A stretch of DNA of 64,000 bases from Branchiostoma floridae (taxonomy: Eukaryota; Chordata; Leptocardii; Amphioxiformes; Branchiostomatidae), in contig NC_049992.1 in NCBI RefSeq assembly GCF_000003815.2, positions 163,296 to 227,295 on the forward strand. Direction: 5' to 3'. Shown in pieces: positions 23,438-43,837 of this stretch. The position numbers were made by a program, and so were the translations under genes. The notes under the pieces are model-generated. The model made no database searches. It saw only the letters and a program-made list of their open reading frames with translations, and was not told where the DNA came from. Within the stretch, counting starts at the first letter, position 1, and the number at the start of each line of letters is the position of its first letter.

Positions 23438-26400
23438 ATGTTTAAGAAACATGTTCTTCTGGCGTACACGGACTTACAAGCTGCTGGGAGGTAAGAAATG
23501 GGGGTGGGGGGTTTGGGCAAGAGGTCAAGGTCAACCAAGAAGTTCTTTTGTGAACCTTGTTTTTTTACATCTGATTTCTTAAATGAGGGAGACTTTTGAA
23601 GAGGGAGGAAGAAAATTGCACACATATTTTTGATGATTCAAAAGCAAAAATAGAAAAGAAGCAGAACATTTGCTGAAATTGTTACAAATGACAGTTGATG
23701 AAGTCATGGTGATTAAACTTGTGATGATTTCATTGCACTCTTTGGATGCTGCCTGTAAAGCTCTGCTTTTGCCTTGCCATACCGTGTGTGTGTGTGCGTG
23801 TGCACGTCTGTGTGTGTGCAACTTTGTGTGATTAGTAGTATGAGTAAGGGGTTGAAGTCTGCCATCTTTGTCTTGTTTTTCCCAAGTCGTGCCTTGTTGG
23901 GGCTGGACCCTGAGCACCACAAGTACGAGTACCGAACCCTGCCTGTACCAGAGGTCCCTGGTTTGAAGCCCGCTTGTGTGAGAGGGAGACCGTGTGCCCC
24001 CGCAGAACAAGAGTTTCAGCCACTCCAGATCCTCAACTGCAAGTACGAAGAGGTGAATCTTCCTCCAATGAGCTCTGCTTTCATTTGGAAGTTTAATTTG
24101 CTTCTAGTTGTCTTTTCAATAGCATTATAATTGATACTAGAAATTAAAGGTCTACTACGTAATATTCGAACAAAACAAAAAGTAGCTTTTCCTACTTTTT
24201 CTTTACATTGTTAGTTCAATCAACCCTATAGCATTGCGTACCAGTATTTAGGGAGAGACGCTGGGACATCATTGCACCAAATAAGCATGTATAAAAATTC
24301 AAATCTTCCAACAAACAGATGGGTTCAGGCCTGGTCACTGCCTGGCTGGTGTTCCTTATCAGCCTGGCTTCCCAGTGGGGGGCCAGTTGACAGTTTCCTT
24401 TGAGTACAGTAGTTTAAAATTTCCATCATTAATCATTGAGTGTTTTTGTCTTTGTAATTAGCCCTCACGCTAGAACTTGCAATTATCTTATCAGTGTCTG
24501 TTGCAATGCGTCCAGTTTTCAGTGGTTGTGGTGAACGCCGTGGTGGGAGGGGGCGTGTGCCACCATGTGGTGAGCCGACTCCTGGACGAGTGTCTGAGGA
24601 GCGGAGTGGAGAAGATAACGGCCGTGGCGGCGCTGCACTTCCCACACCCAGGGGAACTGCTGTATGAGACCAGCTTCTTCACACAGCCAGGTCTGAACCT
24701 TCTGATAGAACGGATTTAACCAGATTTTTAGATAATTTTCAGTAATACTAAAGATAGGGATTGCTGAAGAACCAATATTGGATTTATTTGTGTTCTGGTA
24801 CAGCACTTCCCACACACAGGGGAACTGCTGTATTTTACCACCTTCAACTAGGTCTCAGCATTCTGACTGAAACTTGAGCTATGAAAGGGACTAGATACTG
24901 GGGGTTTATGGAAAACCCTGGGCTGGCTAGCACGGCTACCCTCTCTGGCCCCAGGCTTTTCCGTAAATCCTTCTTCACACAGCTAGGTCTGAGCCATCTC
25001 ATGATTTTCAATTAATGGAAGATAGGATTAAAGTTTCTGAATTTTCAATGTGATATTTGTTTCCTTTTAATAGGACTAGAGTTCTGTTAACGGTTAAGTG
25101 ACCAGAAATGGGTTTGTGTATTTCGAGCACTGTTATCATTATCATCATGGTACAAAAATATTATAATTGATCACATTGTCCTCCTTCCCCTACAGTGACC
25201 TCTGCCCCTGCCCTCCCTGATGACCTGCAGGTCAGTGACCCCATCCTGAACCTCCTGGTGCAGTTCCTCCTAGTTGACTCCCTCCCCACAACCTTCCTGG
25301 TGGTTCCAGGTCACAAGGCCACGGCAGGGGCAGCCACTGTTGCAGATGGGTCCCTGGCTGTAAGTAGGGAGGGATGGATGGATGGATGGATGAATGGATT
25401 GAGGGAGAGAGGCAGGGAGGGAGGGATGGAGGGAGGGATGCATGGATGGATAAAGGGATAGGGCATGCAGGGATAAGGCTGGAGGGATGGATGGACAGGA
25501 GGATGGATGGGTGGATGGGTTGATAGATGGATGGATGGATTAATGGATGGATGGATAAATGGATGGATGGATGGATGGATGAGGCATGGATGGATGGAAG
25601 GATGGATTGATGGATGGATGGGTAGATCTTGGATGAAGGATCAATGGATAGAGGGATAGGAGTATTGATTGCATCACACCAAAGAACTGGACACACAATG
25701 CTTTCCTTAAGTTAAATGAATAAGTCCTAAGGATTAGATAAAATGACTGAATTAATGAATGAAAATTGTTCCATATTTCAGAACATCTCATTGCTCCAAG
25801 ACACACTGACGAGCATCACAGGCCTGCGGTTCAGTGGAGACATCAGCTGTTCTCTGGTAAGTGTGCGAAGGAACCTGCTATTCCAAAATAAACTATCACC
25901 TCTTGTTGCTTGTTCTGTCAGTTTTTTAGTATCACTACAAGCAACTCAGGGAAAACACCAAAGATGTTACTGTCAGCCACAATTGTGTATTTTTAAGTGA
26001 AAACAGTGCAAACACAATCACATTTTGTTTAGCACAATTTTATTTTAAACTCAGGTAGCACAGTACACAACCTGAAATGTTGTAGATGGAACACCACTTT
26101 TCTCTCATCTACGTGCATAAACTTTTTGTATTTATTTCTTGATACAAACGTAAATAGTTACATGTAACTGAAAGATAATGGTTAGATAGCTGATTTGAAC
26201 CAAGTAAGGGACCGTACGGCATTTAGCGAGGGGGGAGGGCCGGTCGCCAGGGGGGGGAGGGCCAAGCAAAAAAATATTTTGCCAGGGGGAGGGCCTAGCA
26301 AAATTTTTGTTACTTGGGGGGAGGGCCAAGCAATATGTCCCTGGCCTTAAAATCCAAGAAACGACGTTTCAGAGGGTCAAGATTTCAAAATTTTTCTGGA

Positions 26401-27906
26401 CCTCTGCAAGGGATCGCCCGAGGTTGGCGCTCGGGACACAGTGAAAATGCGAAAGGGAGCTCGAGGGGGCGTGGCTTATGCATGACGCCCTCGAAAACCT
26501 TCTTCACGTACAGAAATGTTATTAAACTCTAGATTAGTCTGCCAGCAAAATTTACCCGTCTTATTGCCCTCAAAATGTAAGAAATGGCGTTTCAGAGCTC
26601 GAGGGTAAATATTTGCAAATTTCCCTGGATCCCTTTTGACGTGACCGGCCTCGCGCCTTTGATGACCGACATCGTGATAATGTGTTTGGGGGGGATTTAA
26701 TTTTGTATTTCTAAATTGAAATGCTATTAAAGTTAGCTTTGTTTGTCAGCAAAATATCTCCTCAAACTGAAGGAAATAGCTTTTAAGAGGGTCAAGATTT
26801 CAAAATTCTCCCGGACCTACCTTGCGATTCTTCGTGCCTTTGGCGCCGAACATGGTGTTCGGAACGTCGTTCTCAAAAACTTTTTTTTTAATAGAAATGT
26901 CATCTAACCAGCAAATTTTCCCATAAAAAAGCAATGCAGGAAATCGTGGCAAAAAAAGCGTCGCATTTCTAAAAGATTTCCTGCAAGTCTGCAGTCTCAC
27001 GCCCGCCGGCAGCTAGAGAGAGGCGACCGGTCTTACCCCTCCGTGGCAAAATCAGCGTCACGCGTCAGCGCCCCCCTCACCACTACAGTTTTGGAAGTCG
27101 AATCGTGCTGTCGTTTTGGTTTTCATTTTTCCCCCCGATTTACCGTAAGTTATTACCACCACAGAAACAAGAAAAAGTTTCCGTCAAGCCGCTCAGGCCC
27201 GCGAGCTTGCAATACGTAAATTTAGGGAGCGGGGCGCGCGTCGCTTCGTGGCGCAAATCTACTAGAAATCCAGGTACAAATGCTTTTTAGGTGTTGTTTT
27301 GATATCAAAACAATGAAATAGCTTCTATAAAGCAAATATTTATGCCTCTATGAAGCAGATATTTATCCCTCTATTAAGCAGATATTTTGAGCCATTCTGT
27401 TTTCCTTTTTTTACTAGGGGTGAGAGATCTGCTTCTCGATGAAAATCATGAAAAAGTATGACGCAAAGCACATTTCCAAATGCGGGAGCGCAGTGTTTTA
27501 TTGGCGTCTTGAATATTTTTTTTCAAAGTTGATAGGAGGGGGGAGGGCCAAGCAAAAATATTTTGTCTTGGGGGGAGGGCCTAGCAAAAAAAAAATTACC
27601 TGGGGGGAGGGCCATGCAAAAATTTTTTGACCCGACCCTCTGGCGACCGGCCCTCCCCCCTCACTAAACGCCGTACGGTCCCTAATAACTGGGAAGTGGG
27701 GCAACCTGAAATGTTGAATTGGCACAACTACACAATGTAGGCTTTTGACTCAGGTAGCTGCCTGAGCAACCTGGCTGACAAAAGTGTTTCGAGCACTGTG
27801 AAAATGTGATTTTTTTGTAAACCTTACATGTGTATCTGCTTCTCTACAGTTGTACAAGGGAACCAACAATCCCCAAGAAGTTATGGTCGACCTCATCTAC
27901 ATGTAG
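23438..27906 (+). CDS. Unidentified six-exon gene (229 aa), possibly proteasome-assembly-chaperone-like
   Basis: Exons 23438-23490, 23887-24052, 24516-24690, 25196-25359, 25782-25856 and 27850-27906 give 690 nt. Phases match at all five junctions, and translation starts at an ATG and ends at TAG. Exon 3 ends with a weak donor (GTCTGA). The protein begins [17 protein letters not shown], has a hydrophobic beta-like stretch ([19 protein letters not shown]), then [20 protein letters not shown], then a helical region [20 protein letters not shown], and ends EVMVDLIYM. There is no signal peptide and no convincing membrane span. The alternation of short hydrophobic strands with a middle helix faintly recalls PSMG1/PAC1-type chaperones, but I found no decisive motif. 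The gene is certain as an exon series; its identity is not. It is divergent from ALDH4A1. Confidence 0.75.
23776..23830. repeat. (GT)n microsatellite
   Basis: Imperfect GT dinucleotide run in intron 1 of the gene at 23438-27906. Confidence 0.85.
25368..25660. repeat. (GGAT)n tetranucleotide array
   Basis: About 290 bp of interrupted GGAT/GGAG repeats directly after the donor of exon 4. Any long frames through it (for example minus-strand [11 protein letters not shown]) are artefacts of the repeat. Confidence 0.95.
26206..27684. mobile_element. TIR DNA element of 1.5 kb, no transposase
   Basis: Both ends carry AGGGACCGTACGGC followed by GAGGGGGGAGGGCCGGTCGC, once direct (from 26209) and once inverted (to about 27683), giving TIRs over 40 bp long. 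Subterminal GGGGGGAGGGCCAAGCAAAA units repeat three times at each end. The middle holds three diverged copies of a block with the words GTTTCAGAG and AAGATTTCAAAATT (about 26360, 26590 and 26780). No transposase is visible, so it is non-autonomous. It sits in the last intron of the 229-aa gene. Confidence 0.8.
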
Positions 27907-28909
27907 CAGCGCCCCCATCCTGTTTGCTGAAGAAGTGCAGCTGGTAACACTATACAGTGCTTTGATTTAAGCTATTAGGCTGTATACAGTGTTCTGAATA
28001 CATTTATTCAAATCCTATTTTAAAAGATTGACATTTTGTGAGCATAATTTTATGACAAATAGATGAAACTACATCTTTTACATTTTGCAATGGCGACAAG
28101 AAACTACTTGACATATTTGTGGAAACTGGCTTCAACAACTTAAGAGCCCTTACAGACCAACACAAATACCACTTCAGAGTGCTCAGCAACTCGAACACTT
28201 TTAGCTCTGCAAACAGGTCAAACACTTTGTTAAGACTAGCACAGAGAAAAGTGTTGGAGTCAATCGATCAGGGTGGCATGGTTTTCAGTATCATCATTTA
28301 GTTGGTGTTTGTTGTCTGGGATAAGTCCACCCTCTCTACCCTAGCCGGGTAACCATGCTATCGGGTGCTCACCGTTATCTCTATGATGCTGTGATTGTAG
28401 CCAGCCTGTCCAGTTAATTAGCGCAGGACGGGGGAATTTTTACGTGGTTGGATTAGGTTTCCTCGTGCCATACATATAAGAGATAATACATGTAAGATCT
28501 CTTAGTTCTTGAGACTCTTTATGCAATTAGCCAACGGGCATGATTTTTTAGATAAACAACTCTCTATAATACATATATAAAAAACACTACAGTAACAGTC
28601 AAATATGCAATGAGTGTGCTGACACTGAATACAATATAGTGAGTAATCTCTTTGGTGACATCTTTGTTTTCTGCTTACAGAAAACGTACAGACTCTTTGC
28701 TGACAAAGAATCACAATGAGTGCACTTCCACAAAATGTGCTGTTTGTTAATGTACAGTATTTTTAGTATACAGGATAAACATTACTATTGAACTTGAGCC
28801 TGTGTTTACACAATCTCTCGCTGGCTGGGGTTGATGACCCCCTCCCCTAGGGTGGCTGCAATTGTACAGCCGGCCACCAGGGGTGCGATTTTAGTCAGGC
28901 TACTATTGA

Positions 28910-29181
28910 ACTTAAGTTTAACTGTAATATCCAACTCAAGAGTTTTTGACTGAACATCACCAGTCTTTGTCAAGGAATGAACAATCCACTGCTGTCGTGA
29001 CGTCACATTATGCAGCTAGAACACGTGACTAAGTAAGCAGTGGATCATAGGTTGCAGGAAGTCTATGGCGCCTCTGTTCAGTCTGTCTCTGTTCTGGGAT
29101 GGTTGTAAAGCTCTGTTCAGTTGAAAATTTGGGTGAGTTCAATGCTTGTGTTGGATTTTACAGTTAAACTAGTTCAATAAT
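28910..29181. repeat. Short inverted-repeat element (MITE-like)
   Basis: ATTGAACTTAAGTTTAACTG near 28910 recurs inverted near 29153-29181 (CAGTTAAACTAGTTCAAT), spanning about 270 bp with no coding content. Confidence 0.45.
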
Positions 29182-29410
29182 GACTTCTACTAACACAGAT
29201 GAACTTTCAAGACATTACTGCCAAACATATGAGTATTGGTCCGGTATTCAAGTATTGCTGAGCATCTTAACACTTACTACAAGTGACTTCTGAAAACTCA
29301 GTATAAGTCTCACAACTTTGGCAACATCGTATTAGTTTTCTGCTTACTGGAGACATAATAAACAGCATTTAGCCTCTTGTTTGGACAGATTTCAATAGAT
29401 ACTACTTTAC

Positions 29411-29604
29411 TTATTTGTCTTCTTTGTCCCTGGAGAGAACATCAAACTCTACTTTTGCAAAAACACCTACAGTGCGCTTGAGGTCAAACATCGATTGTCC
29501 AGTCGTTATATCACGGGTTGGAGGGGCAGATACACCAGGCGTTCCAAGATGCTGGCGCCCAATTGCACATCCGCATGCCTTTCCGATCCCAACAACCTTT
29601 CCTG
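29411..29604 (-). CDS. Possible last exon of gene A (second half of a Link domain?)
   Basis: After an acceptor-like CATTTTACAG, one frame is open for 64 codons and contains KACGCAIG, TPGV, TRDI and a MFDL motif. That order resembles the second half of Link domains (Cys, PGV, RD, YDV). The frame does not fit the phase-2 end of the preceding Link exon, however. The frame that fits gives KGCWDRKG, then CNWAPASW, then a TGA after 30 codons. Either the exon is misread by one base, or it is not part of gene A. Confidence 0.25.
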
Positions 29605-29712
29605 TAAAATGGTGCAGGAATCCGTCAATAGTTTTGCCAGGTTGGTGATACTCATTTAGTAAAGATTTCACCAGCAAAACTGTCAATACCAATTTTCAGT
29701 GGGCTGTCTGTC

Positions 29713-29920
29713 ATAGACTACTTTAGTATACAGGCTCCACAGGTAGCTGGAAAAATAGTAGAAATTGGCAAAATCGACAGATAAAATGCCAGAGGTGTTA
29801 GCTGACCTAGACAAACTGTATCCCTAGCTACATTGTAGCTAACTCATCTGGCAAGTTATCTGACTATTTGGACAGTTTCTACTTTTATTCCAGCGACCTG
29901 TGGAGCCTGGTATACTATTT
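29713..29920. mobile_element. Palindromic MITE
   Basis: The left arm (AGTATACAGGCTCCACAGGT, then GCTGGAAAAATAGTAGAAA) and the inverted right arm (ACCTGTGGAGCCTGGTATAC) pair over about 50 bp around a loop of about 100 bp. No coding content. Confidence 0.65.
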
Positions 29921-30443
29921 CTGCCACCTTCCAAAGGACTGATTGAGCTGAATCAGCAAAAAATAGTCATAATGAGGGGAGCTACTAGAGAGTTTGGTAC
30001 CGCATTCTTCACACTGCAGCAGTGACACCTATACTGCAGTCCTCATCAACATTAGCCTCATATCCAGCCATATTGTAATTGTACCTCTCCGCAGCGGACA
30101 GAGGAGACTCGGGAGCTATAATACCGCTGGATACCAGGCTACTGCAGCACAGTCATTTTCATGATAAAGTTTTGACTAAATATTGTACTTTTGTGGACAA
30201 ACACTGTTGTGACCTGTACTTAGCCCGGTGTGGCAAAAATGTGCAATAAAGGTCTTCATTCTATATGTCCTCTTAAATGGACTACAGGAAGAATAGATTT
30301 TGCGAGTATATTGTTAAGTCTAATGGAAATCATAATATATTTATTCAGATATAACAGGTTTGTCAAAGGCTGAATTGCGTGGGAAACTTTACAGAGTCAT
30401 TAAAATCGCCAATAGTTATAGTAAATCAAAACAAACAACTGAC

Positions 30444-38539
<8,096 letters not shown>

Positions 38540-38869
38540 TTGATTGTCTCGTTGCGTCTATCCCACTGCTCGCAAGAAACTGTTCAGATTAGCATAACTT
38601 GCGAGATCAGAGCCTTTGATGCCATGTTTGAAGTCAGAATAAACAGCGTTTGAAAAGCTAAGACAATTAACCCGTGCTGTTTTCGTGAAAACAGTTTTTT
38701 TTCAGTTTCAACTAATCGGGGACGTCACAGATATTTTCAGGAGAACAGAGTTTCAACTAAGGGGTAACCCGCATATACATTGTTTTGGTGAGACAAGGCT
38801 GTTGATAAACCGTCTCGAAATGTATCAGATCTTTTGATATTCTTTCAGGGAGCTGTCCATGACCTAAAT

Positions 38870-39370
38870 GCCTTCCAATGATTTTAATAAACTATTATTG
38901 GCCTACAATGCCTTCCAATGACCTTTCTATCACCACAAACGTATTTCAATGATCTCGAAAGACTTCCCATGAGCTTCAAGATCTTGCGATGATCTCTACG
39001 GTCATTCAATGATCCATCTAGGTCCTCCAATAATCTTTTAGTCACCCATGAGTCAGGGTCGCTTGTGGGTATCAAACTTCTTACTCCTGATGAGGAAATG
39101 GGACCTTCCTATTTATGCTACCTTAAAGACATTGCATAGTCTCTCTAAAAACATATTTCCTCCATAAGATACCTTCCAGTGGTCGATCAATCATCTCCAA
39201 GGCCTTCGAATTATCTTTCAACGATCTCCATGTTTTCATTAACCTTCAAAGTCTTTCAATGATAATGTATTCCTATGATCTCCAAGGGTCGTTCAATTGT
39301 CTCAAAGGTCTTTCAATGGTTTTTAATGGTCTTTCAATGGTCTTCTACAACCTTGTAGATCTTCCAATGA
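38870..39370. repeat. Degenerate tandem repeat of about 20 bp
   Basis: Many diverged copies of CTTTCAATGATCTCCAAGG-like words. The same kind of array lies at 54300-54790 in the duplicated block. Confidence 0.6.
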
Positions 39371-41029
39371 CCTTTAGTAACCCATGAGTCAGGGTCGCTT
39401 GCCTGTTTTTCAACAGTCCGGGTCTCCTGTGAATATCTATTTGGCCATGCTGATTCTATTACATGGATGACATCTGCGAGCGCATCAATTTTCATCCGCA
39501 AAAAAATGTTTCCGACCATACTGTAAATCGCACAAAGCAGCTGCAAAATGAGAAAATTCATACCGCTTATTGTTATTAGATATCTTTTATTCAAATTAGT
39601 TCAAAATATTACAAAACCCACATGGTAACTTGTCCGTGAAATTGGCTATACTGTAACACTCAAACAATGCATTAATGATGTAGTAAGCAAATAGTGCTGA
39701 ATATATTATGAATTGAGCAACCTCACAATTTTGTTGACATCTTGGTTTTCCGTTCACAGAAAATAATCATAATATTCAAAAAGTTAGATTAAGTGTGATA
39801 TACATAACTCTATATTTGATTGAAACATCATTAAGATCAGTAATGCATTTGTGCAAAATTCGATATTGTAAACGTTTAGTTATCCAGGTAAACAATAGTC
39901 AAAGCAATTTAATCTCTACAACTGGATAAGATACGGAGATTACTTCTGGATGTTTTGAGTGACATCCATCACTCTTCCTCTGTGTCACTAGAATAGACTG
40001 GCAGAATACAAGTACAGCTAACTGGAAAATTCAGTTGAACATGTCAAATTCATTGATTATAACTCGTGAGGATCGTTTGCAAATGTCACTCAAATGTAAA
40101 TGTTTTGATTGCTCTGCCATGTCCAGCAGTGACTCTTGAAAAGTATGGTAACAGCAAATGCTAAAGTCATCTTAGAAAGTCTCACAGCATCGAACATGTA
40201 GACTGCGACTGTCTGCTTCTCACTAGTAAAAAGAACTCCTAACAGTAATACTAACAGAATTTGAGTGTTTCATGCAAAACCTTAAGTTGTATCGTAAATG
40301 ATATGAGATTAAAACTAGATCGCTTCTGCTACATTGCGATCAACATTGACAACATTCTCCATTTAAACTCTGGTTTCATAAACCCTACTAGGTACATGCA
40401 TTTGTTTGACTTGAAGGTGCACTCAAGCTGCAATTAGATAAGTGTTTTCTTCTCTTTCTTCAACCCTGAAACCCTGTCACACATAGCTGTCTTCTGTTCC
40501 CTGATTCTCCGGACTATGGTTGGGAGTTAGTCGTGAGCAGGGCCATCTGTTGTTGGGAGTTGGTCGGCGAGGGTGCCTACTTGTCTGTAAAATCGTCTAC
40601 TGCGCCAGCCAGCTTTTCCGATGGTCAGCCTTGTTCCCCTTTACCTTCTCCTAATTAAGAAGAGTATGTAATGAATGCAATATACGAGGCTAAATACTGA
40701 CATTACAGCGAAGAAACATACTTTATACTAACAAACTTTCCTCAGCTTCATCAATGCATCTATACAGTCTTGACTTCAACAAAGTCAAAAACTTTCATTA
40801 TGTGTTTAGAAAAACAAAGGTGTATAACTATAAGCACGGCCAACTTTAAATGCATAAATAAAACATTTACTCATAGTCCCACGTTGTTCCAAAGTATGTG
40901 CCAACCACATACATCTGGATTATTACTAATATGCCTAATTAAGGCCACAGCAAGTAAACTGACATCCTATGCAGAGTGCAAAAATAATGAGATAAAAAAG
41001 AAGACGGAGGTTTGTCGAGGATTGAGGTC

Positions 41030-41031
<2 letters not shown>

Positions 41032-41114
<83 letters not shown>
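41032..41114. repeat. (GT)n(GA)n compound microsatellite
   Basis: A GT run switches directly to a GA run. Confidence 0.95.
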
Positions 41115-41115
<1 letters not shown>

Positions 41116-41420
41116 AAAATAACTAAAAATGGCTGGAAATTATGCAAATTAGGAGGTCATTTGCATAGTTAGTGAGAATATTTGATCATAGCATTTTTGT
41201 CCATGTATCTTTGTTCTGACAAAGTTTGTGAAAGTCATTTCCTTGGGCAGAATTACAAACGGAAGTTCTGTTGCAGTACGAAGGAAAGTGGACATTGACC
41301 TTAGTTTTCCTCAGACCTGCCCACATACCACCCAGACATTCCCCTGAAGTTATATGCTTATCACAAATAAATAGGCCACGAGACACACATTTTCATAGAG
41401 TAAATCATACTTTGTCTTAC

Positions 41421-41933
41421 CTGGTGGGACTCCGTAGAAGTTCAGTTCTCTGAGGTATGGCTGAAGCCCTTGTGGGTCTCAGTGACCAAGAACCTCCAGT
41501 ACCGCGCTGTTCCCTGGACCCGCCGAACTCTTGCCGCTGGTCCGTCCCACCCGGCACGTTGGGAAAGGATGTGACGTCCGCCCAGCTGTACGGACNNNNN
41601 NNNNNNNNNNNNNNNNNNNNNNNNNNNNNNNNNNNNNNNNNNNNNNNNNNNNNNNNNNNNNNNNNNNNNNNNNNNNNNNNNNNNNNNNNNNNNNNTGGGA
41701 CGTTTGCAACTGAAGGGCTGCAATGTCATGCCAGGGGTTTCCGTATTGGTCGATTGCGATGCGGGTCAGGGTTGCGGGCCCTGTTAGATCCAGAGCAATG
41801 TACCAGTTGTTGTAGTACTGTGGCACACCATGGGGGTTCCAGAATGTTGGGTAGCTCCCATCCAGGGCTTGAGCAGGATCACCTCCGCCGGTGTAGTCCA
41901 CAACCCATGAGGAATCCAGTGCAAGCCAATCTC
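41421..41933 (-). pseudogene. Discoidin (F5/8 type C) exon with two frameshifts and a gap
   Basis: The first part reads DWLALDSSWVVDYTGGGDPA then QALDGSYPTFWNPHG then NNWYIALDLTGPATLTRIAI, clear F5/8C sequence (A-x-D-G-x-x-x-T-x-W, W-x-x-x-D-L). After the gap at 41596-41695 come YSWADVTSFPNVPGG in one frame, ARYWRFLVTETHKGF in a second and PYLRELNFYGVPP in a third. All three are typical of the domain's C-terminal half, so two one-base frame breaks separate them. The splice acceptor (phase 1) fits gene B's stalk, and a donor follows at 41420. It could be a decaying exon or poor sequence around the gap. Confidence 0.75.
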
Positions 41934-43764
41934 CTGGGGAGGGGGACGCATTTCATTAAAGCTAAGGGCCCAACCCGCCGTACGTGCAAATACGTGCTGT
42001 TTACGTGCCAAAACGTGGGCAATCTTTTGGGATCCGTAAGTGGTAAGTACCGCCTCCGTACGAACTCGTAGGGAATTCGACGGATTTTGGAGCACGCAGA
42101 CCCGCCGTAGAACTTTACGTACAGTCAAAACTTTGTGTTGCCGTGTTGACGTACTTCCTCCCTGCTCTTGCCAGTCGCTCCCCACGTTTTCAGAATTACT
42201 TGGCGGATGTGCCCCCCCCCCCCCCAAAAAAACGTACGGACAAATTGCACGTACGGCGGGTTGTGCCCTTAGCTTCTTTAAGGCTGCCTCACCGTCAACT
42301 AAAGTGCGCCGAAAATAACAACCTGCGCATGATTCACTTAAGTGCGACTTATTTGATTTCTTTGACCTCAAAGAACTTCTAGACGTCTTTCCGCCATCTT
42401 AACACCAGAGAGCGTTGAGGAAAATTCACTTAACGCTGCGAAAGCCTCGAAATCTTGAGCATCCCAATCTTGGGAGTTTTACTTTTACACATGTTGATAT
42501 TCTCAATGTTTACCTTCACTTTCTCCTGTCAATGTGAGGACCACAACTGCACAAAAGCAATTGGTCCCGATGGAGTATCTCCTGCCGCGCACATGGTAGA
42601 ACCTCGAGGGCTTAGAGGCTTAGAGGCTTTATAGGCTTTATTTTCGCGTCCATTAGCAGAGAGATACAAAAAGTAATGCCAAGAGTCTCATTTTTTCATC
42701 GAATGAGTCGAAATTTAGGACAAAGGTAGAGGCATATTGTTATTGTTATTGGATGGGCCGACTATTCTCTCTTGGCAGCCTGTGGCTGAATTGCGAGGAG
42801 CTTACAATAGGCAGGGTTCTGGAGGTTCTGGAGCGAGCTGCCATTCGGCGCCACTCAGGCGACCTCAATACAACAGAAATTGCCCCAGGTGCGGCCGAGG
42901 GACTGTAGGTTTTGAACCACTCACATCGCACCATCGCACGTGTGGCGGGTTCTTTAACGTGCCTGTGGTGTTGCTCTCCCCGGATACGGGACTTCCATTT
43001 TACGTCCTATCCGAGGGACGGCCCGAGTTGGAGCTAAGTACTTATTTTCACCTGAGTAATGTAAGGAAGGCCGTGGAAAGTGTCTTTCCCAAGGGCACAC
43101 GATCGGTGAAACGTCGCCGGATTCGAACTCGAGACCTCTCGGTCCCGAGGGAAAGACGCTGCCGCTGTGCCACGCGATCTCAAAAATATAAAAATATCTC
43201 AATTTGCTGTTGAATTTTTTTAATGCGCAACTGAGGTTACCCTCAGCTGTTCTTATACAAATCTTTTACACATATTTTATGAGATCGGTGTTAGAGTAAG
43301 GCTCCCCCGTCTGAGGTGGCCTCCCACGCTGTCTGTCCACTTGGAACGATCCATCCTCCTACGCACGGCCCCCAACGGCACTAGCTCACTGCCTGTTGGG
43401 GCCCTGCTGTCTGGTGGCCCACCAGCGGTTACTGTGAGCGTCGCCACAAACCAGCTGTCAGCGCATCAGAGACTAGGCCTTTCTTGGCCTTTTTGTTTTC
43501 GAAAGAGATCTTGCAAAGGCCTGATTGAGCGCTGATTGGCTGATTCCCATATAAGTGTAAGCTCATTAATGTTTCTAAGCCAGGGCGGTCAGTAACTGAT
43601 CTGAGTGCTCCAGACAGCAGAGGTGACCACAAGGAGTTTCGACACGACTCCATAGAGATTCAGTTCTTTATAGAAAGATATGAGAGGGTTTGACTTGTAG
43701 GTAGGCGTAGAAACACCAGCCCCAAAGTCGTGTAAAGTGCCTTATATATATATATATATAAGGC

Positions 43765-43837
<73 letters not shown>

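Larger units (their letters stand above)
27907..30443. other. Intergenic region between the 229-aa gene and gene A
   Basis: Mostly non-coding. It contains inverted-repeat elements at 28910-29181 and 29713-29920 and a possible terminal exon of gene A at 29411-29604. I did not find a clear polyadenylation signal for either convergent gene. Confidence 0.5.
38540..41160. repeat. Segmental duplication, copy 1 (upstream of gene A)
   Basis: This non-coding block repeats at 53994-56290 upstream of gene B, with shared words such as GAGATCAGAGCCTTTGATGC, AACTAATCGGGGACGTCACA and TTCCCCTTTACCTTCTCCTA in the same order. It contains the 5' flank of gene A and the 3' flank of gene B. Confidence 0.8.

Noticed and set aside
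25232-25806. Minus-strand [11 protein letters not shown]-type frames
   Set aside because: Translation of the GGAT tetranucleotide array within an intron.
38884-39075. Minus-strand frame LLEDLDGSLNDRRDHRKILK (also near 54164-54487)
   Set aside because: Comes from the degenerate 20-bp repeat; there is no start context or splice support, although both spacers retain it.
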